Assembly (NCBI RefSeq): GCF_017562075.2
Contig: NW_024427589.1
Location: forward strand, 197,001 to 261,000
Source of the DNA: Anopheles merus
Taxonomy: Eukaryota > Arthropoda > Insecta > Diptera > Culicidae
Direction: 5' to 3'
DNA: 64,000 bases
Part shown: in pieces, positions 48,201-59,610 of the stretch
Layout of the letters: each line of letters starts with the position of its first letter
Numbering within the stretch: position 1 is the first letter of the stretch
The notes under the pieces: model-generated
What the model was told of the DNA's origin: nothing
What the model saw: only the letters and a program-made list of their open reading frames with translations
Databases searched by the model: none
Program-made: the position numbers and the translations under genes

Positions 48201-49152
48201 GAGACCGTTTACGATAGTGGGCATAGACTACTGCGGCCCAGTGTACCTCAAACCAGTCCATCGACGAGCTGCTCAACAAAAAGCATACATCGCCGTGTTC
48301 GTGTGCTTCAGTGTAAAGGCCGTACACATTGAGCTTGTAGAAGATTTGTCGACACAAGCCTTCTTGTCCGCATTTCGGAGATTCATCGCACGTCGGGGCA
48401 TTCCTGCGAAAGTATTTTCGGATAACGGATTGAACTTCAAGGGTGCCAGTAACTGTTTAAGGGAACTCTATGATATGTTTCAATGCAAAAAAAGTTTGAA
48501 CGATATCCAGGTAGCAGCTACAAGGCAAGGTATAGAATGGGAGTTTATTCCGCCTAGGGCACCAAACTTTGGTGGCCTTTGGGCGGCGGCTGTAAAAGCA
48601 ACCAAGAGAGGGCTTACGAAAGTAATAGGCACGCATAAATTAACATTTGGTGAAATGGTTACGGTTCTATCGCAAGTGGAAGCACAATTAAATAGTAGAC
48701 CATTAACACCTATGTCCGAAGATCCTGAGGAACTAGATGTATTAACCCCAGGCCATTTTTTGATCGGAACAGCGTTAAATGCCCTTCCAGAGGACGATGT
48801 TACCCTAAAAGCAGAAAATAGACTACACAAATATCAGGTACTTCAGCAAATAGTACAGCGTCATTGGAGAAGATGGAAGAAGGAATATTTATCCGAGTTA
48901 CATAACATTCAACAGCGTGATAGGAAGATTACTCCGATTAAAGTAGGCCAAATGATATTGTTAAAGGAAGACGACTCTATGCCTTTATCGTGGCCCTTAG
49001 GCCGCATAGTAGAGACACATCCAGGACCAGATGGGATAGTTCGCGTCGTGACGTTGAAAGCACGTGAAGGCATTTTCAAGCGTCCGGTGTCGAAAATTTG
49101 TCTGTTGCCGTTTGAAGGGTTTAATAATCAACCAGAAAAGAAAACTCTATAG
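45243..49152 (+). CDS. BEL-3 protease, RT, RNase H and integrase
   Basis: The uninterrupted frame of about 1300 residues has a protease (FVKALLDNGAQVNLM, with DNGA in place of DSGA), RT (RPVFDGSAKTSSGFSLND, LVADIEKMYLQVKV, FYVDDFIGGANS), RNase H (FHCFSDASEAAYGACLY, FFWTDSMVVLHWLKS) and integrase. The integrase has the zinc module (YHRMSLHGG ... CIVCFRL), GIDYCGPVYL (Asp) and FSDNGLNFKG (Asp). At the third catalytic site it reads NFGGLWAAAV; related elements have E after LW (BEL-1 AWERMV, BEL-2 SWERLI). The codon at 48583-48585 is GCG (Ala), so this integrase should not join strands. The tail (WKKEYLSELHN, KVGQMILLKED) is complete. Confidence 0.9.
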
Positions 49153-49180
49153 TAAATTTAATAAATTTAGGTGGCCGCTA

Positions 49181-49391
49181 TGTTCGGTTTAGATCATATT
49201 GAATTTGTTGATCGGGGAACGGTGAACGTTAGCGGTAAACCGTTAGCGTTAGAACCGGTTTGTTCATACCGGTTCTATAGTTTAGAATAACTACACAACG
49301 TAGGAGAGCTTCCAGAAGAGAACATCGGAAATAAAATTGAGCAGAATTAACTACCGCGATTAACACTCACACTATAGAGACGATCCGAACA
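49181..49391 (+). repeat. BEL-3 3' LTR
   Basis: 211 bp, identical by eye to the 5' LTR, followed by the ACACC target copy and then the rest of the BEL-2 LTR. Confidence 0.95.
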
Positions 49392-49396
49392 ACACC

Positions 49397-49786
49397 AATA
49401 ATCAACCTTCCCGCTAGTTGCTCTCTCAAGTAATTTGAGGAGCCTATGCCGCAGAAGGGGGTGAAGAGGGATGAGAGATTTCTTTCTTGATCCGAATATG
49501 TAAAATTAAAAAAGAGGTTTCTTAGAGTTGCAAAATCCGAATGATTATTTATTGAGAGTTCGGTCCCTTTTATACCCCCGGAAGCCCATACATTTTTAAG
49601 GTGTTAGTGTATCCTTTCCGAGGATAATTAGTACATAAGGGTACGTACGCGTGAGTGCCGCATGTTAGTCTTTGTGACGCATTTTTATTTCGCTTTTACA
49701 CGTAGCGTTCCCGGTTTCTAGATTAAGGTGATCGCACACCACGCGAAATATAGTTTGAGACGTTTTGAATAATCGCACGCGTAACA
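49397..49786 (-). repeat. BEL-2 3' LTR, inner fragment
   Basis: The remaining 390 bp of the split LTR, ending GCGTAACA. With 42921-43018 it gives 488 bp, the length of the intact LTR. Confidence 0.95.
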
Positions 49787-49797
49787 TCCTCCCCCTC
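49787..49797 (-). promoter_or_regulatory. BEL-2 polypurine tract
   Basis: The minus strand reads GAGGGGGAGGA directly before the 3' LTR, the place of the plus-strand primer. Confidence 0.8.
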
Positions 49798-49847
49798 GTA
49801 ATTTACCCCGGTTAATTACCCAAAAGAAAAAGACGAGTGACGATTCT

Positions 49848-52800
49848 TCATTCGCGATCGGAATTGCCCGCAAGCAATCTGGCTGTCCAGTCGCCAGCTG
49901 TGATGATCCGCTTGGTTGACGGGGCCTCCCTTATAGTCACGTCATCTTCCAGCACTCTCTTGGTCGTCTTGGATGGCGGTTGCTTCACGACGAGTAGATG
50001 CTCCTTGGGCTTCACGTCCACTACTGCTACCTTGACGGCCGGTCGCTTCAGGATTCCGGAGGCCGTCTTCACGGTCACGACGCGAACTTGCCCATCCGCA
50101 GCCGGGTGCACTTCCAGCACCTTGCCCTTCAGCCATTGTCCCGCGGGTGCGTTGTCGTTTGTGAGCACCACCACATCGCCCACCTTCACTGGTTCCACCT
50201 TGTTGGTCCACTTGTTCCGTTTGATGAGTGTTGGCAGATACTCCTTCTTCCAGCGATCCCAGAAAACCTTGGCGTTATGCTGGGCCACTTTGAACTGCTG
50301 TCTGGATACGTACGATGTGTCCAGGCTATCCGGCGGTAGGCTCTCAACGCCTCGTCCAATAAGGAAGTGGAACGGCGTCAGAATCTCGTCTTCCTCGTTG
50401 GACAACGGTATGTGCGTCAATGGCCGCGAATTGATCATAGCCTCTATCTCTATTAACGCCGCTCGCAATGTGATGTAGCGCTTTCTTTACAATCTGAATA
50501 AGCCGCTCCCACGATCCTCCGAAATGGGGAGCGGACGGTGGATTGAATTTCCACTCAATTTGGTATTTTAAAGCGGCTTCTCTTCCCATTCTCTCTCCGA
50601 TTTCTTCCACCAACTTCTTCATCAGCCTTTCCGCGCCTATGAAGTTGGTCCCGTTATCACTATATAGGTGGGTGATCTTGCCTTGCCGATTTGTGAAATT
50701 CTTCAGGCAGACTAAGAAGCTATCAACATCTAACTTCTCAGCCAGTTCAATGTGTACAGCCCGCGTACTCATGCATGTGAATATAGCCCCCCATCGTTTC
50801 TCGATGGACCTCTTCACGGTGACGTCGAGGGGCCCAAAATAATCCACTCCCGAGTGTAGGAATGGCGGATTGTGAGGGTGTGTCCTGAAAGATGGCAGGG
50901 GCGCCATCATAGGAGTTTGTGGGGTAGCGGTGTTGAGAATACATCTCTGGCAGCAGCCTTTAACGGCTTTCAAAACGTTCCGCAGCTGCACGATCCAGTA
51001 GGTTTGCCGCAGAGTACCGATCACGACATTGTCGGCCTGGAGATGATACTTCTCGTGATAGTTCCGCACAAGAAGCTTGACGATGCGCGGTTTCTGCGGC
51101 AGAAGTATTGGTGAGCGCGCGCTTTTCGGTAGCGCCGTCGCGTTCTCTAGATGGCTTCGCGACCTCAGGAGATTGTGTTGGTCTAAATAAGGTGACAACG
51201 TTTTAATATGGCTCTTGCTGGATAATTCCTCCCCCTTTGTTAAAGCCTCCATTTCATCCGGGAACCCCTCCCATTGCGCCTTGCGTAACAAGGCGTATTT
51301 GGCATGTTCTACGTCTTCACGTCCAATCATCTTGTTGAACGCCTTGCGGTCTTTCAAAAAGTCCACGAACTTCTTTATGAATGTGTGATGGCGAAGCAGG
51401 CGGTCCCATGTTGAATAGTTCAGCTCGGGAACCACTGCCTCGTGATGGTGAAGCACTGGGTTCGCAGCAACACGCTTCTCCTCCTCTGTGTCTGAGACAG
51501 GCTGGTGCTCGGGCCAATCACACTCTCTTGATAACAAGAATTCTGGACCATTAAACCACATGCTTGCATTGGTCACCTTTGTGGCGGCATCGGCTGGATT
51601 TTTCTTTGAAGGAACCCATCTCCATTGGCTGGCGCTGCTCGTGTCCAGAATCTCGCTCACTCGATGCGCCACAAATTGCTTATACTTCCGATGTTCGCTA
51701 TTGATCCACGACAGTACTGTTCGTGAATCTGTCCAGAACGTGGTGCGGTGGATTGGCAGTCTGAGCTCTTTTGCAACGGTTTCGGTGAGCCTCGCTCCCA
51801 AAATGGCGGCTTGCAACTCGAGCTTTGGAATCGTTAATGAATGGATCGGAGCCACTCGAGCCTTGGCAGCGACAAGCCTTACGACGTAGCACCCTTTGAA
51901 GCAGCTTCTTGCGTACACGCATGCTGCAAATGCATCAAGAGATGCGTCCACAAAGGTGTGGATATCGATCGGCGCATTTCCTGCCGCGGTGATTGGCCTA
52001 GGAATTGCTAGATCCTTTGCTTCACTGATGGTTGTCGTCCATTCATGCCACTTTGTTGCGAGATTGTCGGGAATCTTTGCGTCCCAGTCCTCGACGGCTA
52101 GGTGGACAGCCTGCATTATAATTCTCCCTTGAATTGTAAGGTGGCTGATGAGACCAAGGGGATCATAAATACACATGACGAAACTTAACACTTCTCGTTT
52201 GGTGGGGAGTTCTCTGCCAACATCGGTGTGAGCTCTAGCTATATTTACTTTGTAACCAAACGTGTCCAGCTGCGTATTCCACTGCACACCTAATATCTTT
52301 TCGACGCACTGGTTTTTTTCCTTGATGTCCACCAACCTTTGGTGGAGCTGATGTTCTTCCGGTATTGTTTGTCTCAACTTTGAATTATTCGCCACAAAAT
52401 TCCTTATGAGGAATCCACCCATCGCGTGAACGTTTCTCACCTGCTTCACCGTTTCGATGGCCTCTTCCAGTGAGAAGAAGCTGTCTAAGTAGTCGTCCAC
52501 ATAATGCTGGCGGATGATGGGTCTAAGGGCCAGCGGGTGAGTAAGTTGATGCTCTTCGGCGTTTCGATTTTTCACCGCTTGAGCGCATGATGGTGAGCAC
52601 GTTGCACCAAACGTCATGACCTGCATGACGTACGTATCCGGCTGCCGTGCTTCGTTTCCTTCACGCCACAATATGCGCTGTGCGTCCTGGTCCTCCTTCC
52701 TTATTTTCACTTGGTGGAACATCTCCTTGATGTCCCCAGTAACGCAGATATTCCCTTCACGGAATCTCAGCAGTATGCCAAATAATGACGGCATTTCGTC

Positions 52801-54513
52801 AGGTCCGGTGAGGAGCTGGGAGTTTAAGGAAACATCCTTAACTCTTGCGGCCGCGTCGAACACTAGCCTCGGTTTAAGCACTGGCTTGTTTTTATTCACA
52901 ACAACGAAATGCGGCAAATAAAAGGTACGCGGCCCGTGCAGTGCTGCTTCTTCTCGCGAAAGCTTCCTTATATATCCCTTCTTCTCGTACTCCTTGAAGG
53001 TATCACACAGCCAAGTCTGCATTTCCGCATTCTTTTTTAGATGCTTTTCCTGGCTCACTAGACGTCGTAATGCAGCTTGGTAGCTGTCTGGAAACTTCAC
53101 TTCGTCGGTCTTCCATAGTAGACCTATCTCGTAACGTCCTTGTGATTTCACCAGGGTGTTGGCAATGATTTTCTCGGCACGTTCCATCTCGCTTGACTTT
53201 ACTGTTGCTACTGGTTTCACTCCAAAGTCTTCTGTGCTAAAGTAGCTTCGCATCATTTTATTCATGGCATTTTCCTCGTAGTGGATCATCAGCAAATGTT
53301 CGGAGGCTTCGTGGAGTTTGGTATCCATCCCGAAGATAACCCATCCTAACTTCGTTTTAATCGCCATTGGCTCATCACTTCGGCCCATTTTTCGTCCTAG
53401 TGGTATTAGTAGATGACTATGGTTTAAGCCAATTAGAACGGTTGGCTTTGCTCTCTTATATTCGCCTACTTCAATTCCTCTCAGATGAGGATATCTCTCT
53501 GCGAGATCACCGCAGTCGATGGATTGGCTCGGGAGCTGGAGCGTTTTCACGGTTCTCATCTTCTCTAGGAGATGTTCTCTCTTCTCCTTCTCTCCTCTTA
53601 CGAAGCAGCTTACTCTCTTGCTCTCGTTCTCTCGGATGGACAAATTCTGTGCCCATGTCATCGTGAGGGGATCGGTCGGTCCTTCTAACTGAAGCTCATT
53701 CGCAATCTTCTCCTCGATCAATGTAACCGACGATCCTGCGTCTAGGAATGCAAATGTAGCCTGCGTTTTGTCTCCGTTTCGCAAAACAATTGGCACAATT
53801 TGATAGAACATGTTCTGCTGTGCCTGGTGATAATTTGTATTGGATGTGACGGGTAAGTGTAGCAATTGATGGTGCATTTCCTTGCACCCTTGTATGCCGC
53901 ATTCTCTTGCTGCTCTACAGTTTCGTGCGCGGTGATCATTACCGGATAGACAGGCGAAACATTGTTCTCCTCTATGTGCGATTTCTACGCGTTCTTGTGC
54001 CGGTCTCCGTTTAAATATATCCCATCGATATAGTGCGTGGCTTCCGTGACAACACGGGTAAGAAAAAGTTTGGTTCCATTGTCGTGCTGCAGTGTGTGTA
54101 GATGATCGTGCTGTATTTGTGTTGGTGGCTGAGCCGTGTGCGTTGCGTGCGTTAGTGAAGCGATAGTTTCTACGCGGCCCTTCGGTCGTTCTTGCTGGAG
54201 GCTGGTGTACATTTAATGGTTGTTTTGCGCGTTCCGCCCGCTTTGGCAGTTCCTTCAAGACCTTTGCTTGAGGAAGCAACCATTTTCCGAAGTCTTCTAG
54301 CGAAGGAAGGTCGCCCGGCTTTATATTGGCTGCCTTGTACTCGATCCATTTTATGTGTCGATCAGTGGGTAATTTGCAAGCCAATTCGTTCACCAGCCGA
54401 TGGTCTTGCAAGTATGCGGATTTATTTATTGCCTTTAGATTTGTGATCATATCCTGAATCGCGTCGGATAGTTCGGGAATCTTGTGTTGATTATCAATCT
54501 TGACCTTTAGCAC
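49848..54513 (-). pseudogene. BEL-2 gag C-terminus and pol
   Basis: A 1389-residue frame (54513-50344) starts within gag (zinc residues in CFACLSGNDHRARNC). It then has the protease loop FAFLDAGSSVTLIEE, RT (PRLVFDAAARVKDVSLNSQL, CVTGDIKEMFHQVKI, HYVDDYLDSFF), RNase H (IHTFVDASLDAFAACVY, FWTDSRTVLSWIN) and integrase (NYHEKYHLQ zinc residues; GVDYFGPL, YSDNGTNF, HFGGSWERLI with all three acidic residues). A frameshift near 50460-50480 moves the integrase C-terminus (INSRPLTHIPLS ... KEYLPTLIKRNK) to another frame, 50468-49848. The rest is open, so decay is mild. Confidence 0.9.
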
Positions 54514-55074
54514 GTCTGTTCGTCGTACACAAGGTCCGCTCTACCGAATTGTTCTTCCAATTTGGAGATTATTTCGGGAACGTTTGCCGGTTCTAAAAAT
54601 AATCGGCTAAACATGTTTCTCGGCTTCGCCTTTGAGGGCATGCTGGAGCCGGTTCATATTTTCGACGTTGGAAAATTTTGCTTCTTCCGTGCTTTCATCG
54701 AACGCGCGCTTAAATTTGGGCCTTTCTCCTGCCTTGCCATCGAACGGAGGAAGCTGGTTTAGCGTCGTTCGTTTTAAATAGGTATTAGTGTCAATGCTAC
54801 TACCTTTCAGCGCTTCGATTAGGGCTGCGATGGCCGTGTCTTGGCCAGAGCCGGTCGGCGCTGGAGCCTTAATCTTTGCATAATCTTTTGTGCATTTAAT
54901 ACACAAGAATGGTTCGTCCGCTTTAGGCAGCCGGCTCAGTTTGGCGCATGCCATATGGAACCAGCGATCGCATTCGTCGCATTGGACCATATTAGGATCA
55001 TCATCCCGGCTGCATAAGCGGCAGCTACCATTGTCGTTATCGACGAACGGGCTAAGGTTTCTTTTCGTAGTCAT
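54514..55074 (-). pseudogene. BEL-2 gag N-terminus with PHD finger
   Basis: The ATG at 55074 opens MTTKRNLSPFVDNDNGSC. It leads into a full C4HC3 PHD-type finger: CRLC, CDECDRWFHMAC and FLCIKC. PHD fingers in cellular proteins often read histone tails; a role in a gag protein is not established by the sequence. The DUF1759-type region begins at LNQLPPFDGKAGERPKFKRA. Two frameshifts, near 54610 and near 54515, break the link to the C-terminal gag part in the next frame. The layout matches BEL-1 gag. Confidence 0.82.
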
Positions 55075-55119
55075 GACGTGGCTAATGTGCCGATGAGTTC
55101 GTGTGCGTGTATAGTGCAC

Positions 55120-55489
55120 AGATTTTTATCAGTGGTGTGGGTGTGCGATGTCGCACTGGTTCAACGGTGCGCAAAGGGCTCTCCCTTGGAGCTCTCTCGT
55201 AGTGCTCTCTCACGTATCGCATACGCTGCTCGCTGGAGCTGCACACGTGTTAGTGGAGCCGTATGCGTGAGTGCGTAGGTGGAGAGCGGAAGCAATCCTA
55301 TCGGAAGCGATGCTGTCTTCCTCCTAGTGTGAGTGCTTCCTCTGGAGCGAGGATAGGTTCGTCTAGGAGCGAAGCAATTTCTCTTCGGTGAGAATGTGGA
55401 GGGCTAGAGAATTTGCGGAAGCTTTCATACCACGGGCAAATCTCTCTACCAAACAAAAGTGAGGATGATTCCTCTCTGGAGCCACCAAA
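55120..55489 (-). other. BEL-2 leader
   Basis: The untranslated stretch between the 5' LTR and gag. It has short repeats of AGCTCTCTCGTAG type near 55185-55220 and, next to the LTR, the shared primer-site-like CCTCTCTGGAGCCACCA (55471-55487). No gene. Confidence 0.7.
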
Positions 55490-55977
55490 TGTTACGACGG
55501 CGAACGGATCTGTGGGCCACGCGAAGGATGCGGCCTTGTAAATCAAACCCGCTCGGGTAACATCGATCTTCTCAACCGTTCGACACCAATAATCAACCTT
55601 CCCGCTAGTTGCTCTCTCAAGTAATTTGAGGAGCCTATGCCGCAGAAGGGGGTGAAGAGGGATGAGAGATTTCTTTCTTGATCCGAATATGCAAAATTAA
55701 AAAAGAGGTTTCTTAGAGTTGCAAAATCCGAATGATTATTTATTGAGAGTTCGGTCCCTTTTATACCCCCGGAAGCCCATACATTTTTAAGGTGTTAGTG
55801 TATCCTTTCCGAGGATAATTAGTACATAAGTGTACGTACGCGTGAGTGCCGCATGTTAGTCTTTGTGACGCATTTTTATTCCGCTTTTACACGTAGCGTT
55901 CCCGGTTTCTAGATTAAGGTGATCGCACACCACGCGAAATATAGTTTGAGACGTTTTGAATAATCGCACGCGTAACA
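55490..55977 (-). repeat. BEL-2 5' LTR, intact 488 bp
   Basis: TGTTACGACGG...CGCGTAACA, followed by the GTTT target copy and the rest of the MADF exon. Confidence 0.95.
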
Positions 55978-56560
55978 GTTTAGTTCAAGAAAAAAGGTGT
56001 TTGTGGTCTCATAAAGACGCAAAATATAAAGATAACAAGCACAAACAACAACTATGGGATGAAATTGGACGAGAACTAATTGTTTCAGGTTCATCTCGAT
56101 GGTATTTAGTGGTATGTACATTTCGCGTTACCAACAAAACGTGGGAGTATGTACCGTCTCTTAGCTGTAGTCGGGACTATCATACGAAATGTTAAGCATA
56201 AATAAAAAAAGTTTTCTAACCTGAGATAACATATGTTTCCCCTTATCGCAGGAACTTGTTTGCCTAAGGTTACTTATTCGGCACTACAACCGCATTGTGA
56301 TTGATATCATGCGGGAGTGATCTTCTTTGCCTCTCGAGGACCTCGTGCCAGTGTTTTTAAGAATGAACAATTCCTCCATGATAAACTCTCTCTTTCCTTC
56401 CCGTTATTCCTTCCCCTCCCTTCCAGCGCTTCCCACTACACCCAATAACGGGTTTTCCGGTACGGGTTGCCCTCGACATAAACTATGCATCGCAAAACTC
56501 GCACGGGCACAACGGTTTCCGCATGTGAGGGGCTGCTACGAGTTGCTTATGACAAATTTT

Positions 56561-57083
56561 CTACTTGAACCGCTTGCCACATTCTCCGCACTCAAAGTGT
56601 TCTCCCGTGTGTAATTGATTTTTGTGATTCTTCAGCGTAAAAATGGTTCTGGCTGACGTGTCCGCAAACATCGCACCGGCAGTACTTGCCCACCTCCAGA
56701 TGCTTGCAGCGCACTTGTTAGTGCAAGTTGAACTTCCCGTTAAGCCGCTTGTCACAGTAAGGACAGTCAAACTTCTCGATCGTATAGATACCTTGGTTCT
56801 GTTTGATGTGCCGTACCATGCTGCTGGAAAAGTTATTTCCGCACAGATCGCAAATGTAGTATTTGCGTACTGCGTCGTGTATCTGTGCGAAATGGTGCTA
56901 CAGGAACCAGACGTTTACCGTCTTGCCGCAAATCCTCGTTTCGTGTACGGGTCGTGTATAACGTCGTTTCCTGTACGGGCAGGTGCCGATTCGTGAACGA
57001 AAGGTGCTGCTGCTGTGTGTGAAACGTTCGGTCACAGTTCTGGTAGGATAATGTTGGCCCCTCATCAACGTGCTAATGGGCAT
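56561..57083 (-). pseudogene. C2H2 zinc-finger gene remnant
   Basis: On the minus strand, in several frames, finger pieces can be read: YYICDLCGNNFSSSMVRH, FDCPYCDKRLNGKFNLH, a third starting CRCDVCGH, and LKNHKNQLHTGEHFECGECG near the 3' end. The spacing and the TGEHF linker are those of Cys2-His2 finger arrays. Frameshifts and stops separate the pieces and no intron signs are seen, so a processed copy of a host zinc-finger gene is possible. It lies inside the large intron of the MADF gene. No function should be assumed. Confidence 0.6.
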
Positions 57084-57529
57084 TGCTGCGCATTATGGCA
57101 TTTATTGAAAATCTCGCACTAGATTGTCCTGCGTCTGTTCCCGTGTTCCTTCCCACTCCCCCCACACCTGATGCGCTTTTTACCAACTTACGCCCAAACG
57201 AACTGGAACGATTCTGGATAGGAACTGAATAGGAGGGCCTAAATTATCGCTCCGGATTCTAATCCATTGCAGAGATTGGTCGATAAGACCTCGAAGTGCC
57301 TTCATTCTCACTGAAAATATTGATGCCATTAATCTCAGTGTTAACGGATCCACACCAATGGAACTAAGTTATCCAATCCTTTTCCCCTACTTTATCCACC
57401 CACGAAGCTTGTATAAGAAATGTTCTGACACGTGTTGTAAACTAAGATACACATCTCCATCTATTGTTGCAAATTCAAATATTTATTTGAAACTAACAGA
57501 GTAACAGAGTAACAGCTCCGCGTTGTATT
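57084..57529. other. Stretch without a recognised gene
   Basis: Between the zinc-finger remnant and the Harbinger nuclease I see no domain, repeat or RNA gene. Confidence 0.5.
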
Positions 57530-58402
57530 TTATATTCTATGCGTATCGAAATATGTTTTGAAATATTCCCTGATCCCTATAGCTGCTTGTGACGTTGCAT
57601 TATTATGTCGGCCAATAGTTTGATGACAAGTGCACGAATTAGTTAAAGATGAATTAACTGGATCTTGGCAATGAATACACATATTGTGGAGGATACAGTC
57701 TGCTCTTACTATACTTGAAACATGGTCTGGTGCAACTTGAAGTTCATTTTTCAAACACCGTCATTTGCTAACCAATATTCCAAACGCGCATTCCACACAA
57801 CGCCTTGCCCTGCTTAATCTGTAGTTAAAGTATCCTTTTTCATTGTCAAGGTTGGTGGCAGGATATGGCCTTAGTAAATATGGCTTAAGGGGATAGCCTT
57901 GATCTCCTAAAAACACATGTGGCATATTTTCTTCGGTACTGGGAAGAGGTTTTGGAGGTGGTATATTAAGTTTGTTTGAATTAATTAACTGAAATAACGA
58001 CGATGATTTGAAAACACTTGCATCACTGCACCTTCCGAATTCTCCTATATCAATTGCAATAAATTTGCAATCTGCATCTGCCACGGCTTGTAAGTGTACG
58101 GAGAAAAAATGTTTGTAGTTGAAATATTGTGATCCTGTATTGAGAGTATTGATAAAGAGCTTTTATCTTTATATGCTTCCCATCTATTGTATCAATACAG
58201 TTAGGAAAATTCCATTTTTCTTTGAATTGTGTTTCAACATTCTCCCATAATTTTGTTGTTGGGTACGGCATATCCTCATCCTTGAGATGCTCCCATATGG
58301 CGTTACAAATTTCATGAACTATCATTGCGACCGTATTGTGTGCCATGCGAAAATTGAATGCTAATGCTCTGAAGTTCATACCATTGGAAAGAAACCTGAA
58401 AA
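57530..58402 (-). pseudogene. PIF/Harbinger transposase (HARBI1-like nuclease), broken
   Basis: An acceptor-like TTTTTTTCAG at about 58403 precedes FLSNGMNFRALAFNFRMAH, a helix-turn-helix-like part. The DDE nuclease core follows: CIDTIDGKHIKIK (first Asp), VFLGDQGYPLKPYLLRPY (second Asp) and RARRCVECAFGIL (Glu), then VRADCILHNMC near the end. A frameshift lies near 58100-58130 (before DADCKFIAIDIGEFGRCSD) and a TGA stands for Trp at about 57759 (K-stop-RCLKNELQ). The first part of the protein, normally upstream, was not found; it should lie beyond 58410, where the MADF exons are. It lies antisense inside the MADF intron. Confidence 0.82.
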
Positions 58403-59219
58403 AAGGTAATTTATTTTTTGTTATACACTAATTTATGTTCGTTTTTTTTACAAGGTATCATAGCAAAGAACAAATGGCGCAATTTACGCGACACATTTCA
58501 CAAAATACAGCGCAATGAACCAGCCATCCGGATCCGGATATAACTATATGGGTTGGAAGTATTTCAACCAAATGTCCTTCCTAAAAGAAGTACAGGAATC
58601 TCGTCCAAGAATGGGAAATTTGCCAACATGTGAAGGTAATTATTGGTTGTATATTTGGTGAGTCAATTTACTAAATTTGTTTCTTTTTCATTGTATTTCT
58701 ACAGACACATTCGAAGCGGAGTATCTCGAAGATGATGATGTCCAGGTAGACACAGATCATACTGACAGAGATGGACTTGTGTCGACCAACAACGATGTAG
58801 GTATTGCTCCTACAAGAAAGCGTTCCAAGGAAAAGCCTGCTGATAATGCTTTGGAAGCATTATTAGAATTAGAACGCAAAAAACAGCAGCTATTGGGAGA
58901 CATTGAAACGCGGAAAAGCGAAAAGAATCAATCTACTAACTACTATTATCTGAATAGTTTGGTAGGACCGCTAAATTCACTTCCGCTTGTTGCGCAATTG
59001 AATATAAAAAAGCAGTTATCTGCAATTTTGCACGCGGCATTGAGAGAAAATGCACAAAACACTAAAAATCAGATGTAAAATAAAGTTGTTTTTCTTACAA
59101 AGAAAACAAATTATCATTAATTAGTATCGTCAACTCCCATCTCGAGAAAGGAAAGAACGTGTAGTCTCAATGGAAGGCTGCTGATGCTTATAAAAATTAC
59201 AGTGGCTTTGATGATATAT

Positions 59220-59610
59220 TAGTGATGAGCGGGTCGACCCGAAAGGAACAAGTAGGTTCAGTAGGTGCAACAACTCCAATAGGTGTCCAACGAGTTCGAG
59301 TTGGGTCGGGCCAAGGTGGGTTAAATCCGACCCGCGGGTGCAGCGAGTTCGGGTCGACACGACTGATGAGTAGGTGCGAGAAAGCATGAGCGACTCCGAC
59401 CTGTTGGTGCAGCGAGTTCGGGTCGGGTCGCTGCACCAACTGGTCGGAGTGGCTTATGCTTTCTTGCACCAACTCATCATTCGGGTCGACCCAAACTCGT
59501 TGCACCCGCGGGTCGGACTGACCCGACCCGACCTGAACTCGCTGCACCAACGGGTCGGAGTGGCTTATGCTTTCTTGCACCAACTCACCAATTCCAAACG
59601 TCACTGTGAC
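59220..59610. repeat. GC-rich inverted repeat, MITE-like
   Basis: The stretch is rich in GGGTCGGGTCG and CGACCCGACCC. Segments near 59340-59430 (GTGCAGCGAGTTCGGGTCG, AAAGCATGAGCGACTCCGACC) return inverted near 59440-59590. It starts TAGTGATGAGCGGG and may end CGTCACTG, loosely hAT-like, but no matching 8 bp duplication was found. Confidence 0.6.

Larger units (their letters stand above)
43019..49391 (+). mobile_element. BEL/Pao LTR retrotransposon 3 (youngest)
   Basis: The LTRs, 43019-43229 and 49181-49391, are 211 bp each, start TGTTCGG and end CCGAACA, and look identical by eye. The 5 bp duplication ACACC flanks it (43014-43018 and 49392-49396). A TTGGTGCCGTGACCAGGATC primer site follows the 5' LTR. 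Gag and pol are one open frame (43601-49152) apart from the SINE at 45038-45242. No env gene is present. The integrase Glu is replaced (see the pol entry). Confidence 0.95.
42921..55977 (-). mobile_element. BEL/Pao LTR retrotransposon 2
   Basis: The LTRs are 488 bp and begin TGTTACGA and end GCGTAACA. The right (5') LTR is intact at 55490-55977; the left (3') LTR is 42921-43018 plus 49397-49786, split by BEL-3, and also totals 488 bp. About five differences separate them. The target duplication is GTTT (42917-42920 and 55978-55981), inside the MADF exon. Gag with a PHD finger, protease, RT, RNase H and integrase follow on the minus strand. There is no env gene. A few frameshifts at the gag and integrase ends disable it. 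Confidence 0.93.
42889..59078 (+). pseudogene. Harbinger-type MADF-BESS protein gene, split by BEL-2
   Basis: Exon 1 is 42889-42920 plus 55982-56088; BEL-2 and one target copy lie between. The joined start reads MVLDEEKLICLVQEKRCLW and continues LWDEIGREL, a MADF domain (a Myb-like DNA-binding fold). Exon 2 is 58455-58635 (IIAKNKWRNLRDTFHKIQR ... GWKYFNQMSFLKEV) and exon 3 is 58705-59078. Exon 3 has an acidic region, a KKRS-like basic patch and a C-terminal BESS-like helix pair (LNSLVGPLNSLPLVAQLNIK). An AATAAA follows at 59080. There is a 1-nt frameshift near 58524, before PSGSGYNYMG. PIF/Harbinger elements encode such a protein, which helps the nuclease reach DNA. Confidence 0.72.

Noticed and set aside
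59220..59610. hAT element with 8 bp duplication
   Set aside because: The flanking 8-mers (TGATATAT on the left) do not match on the right.
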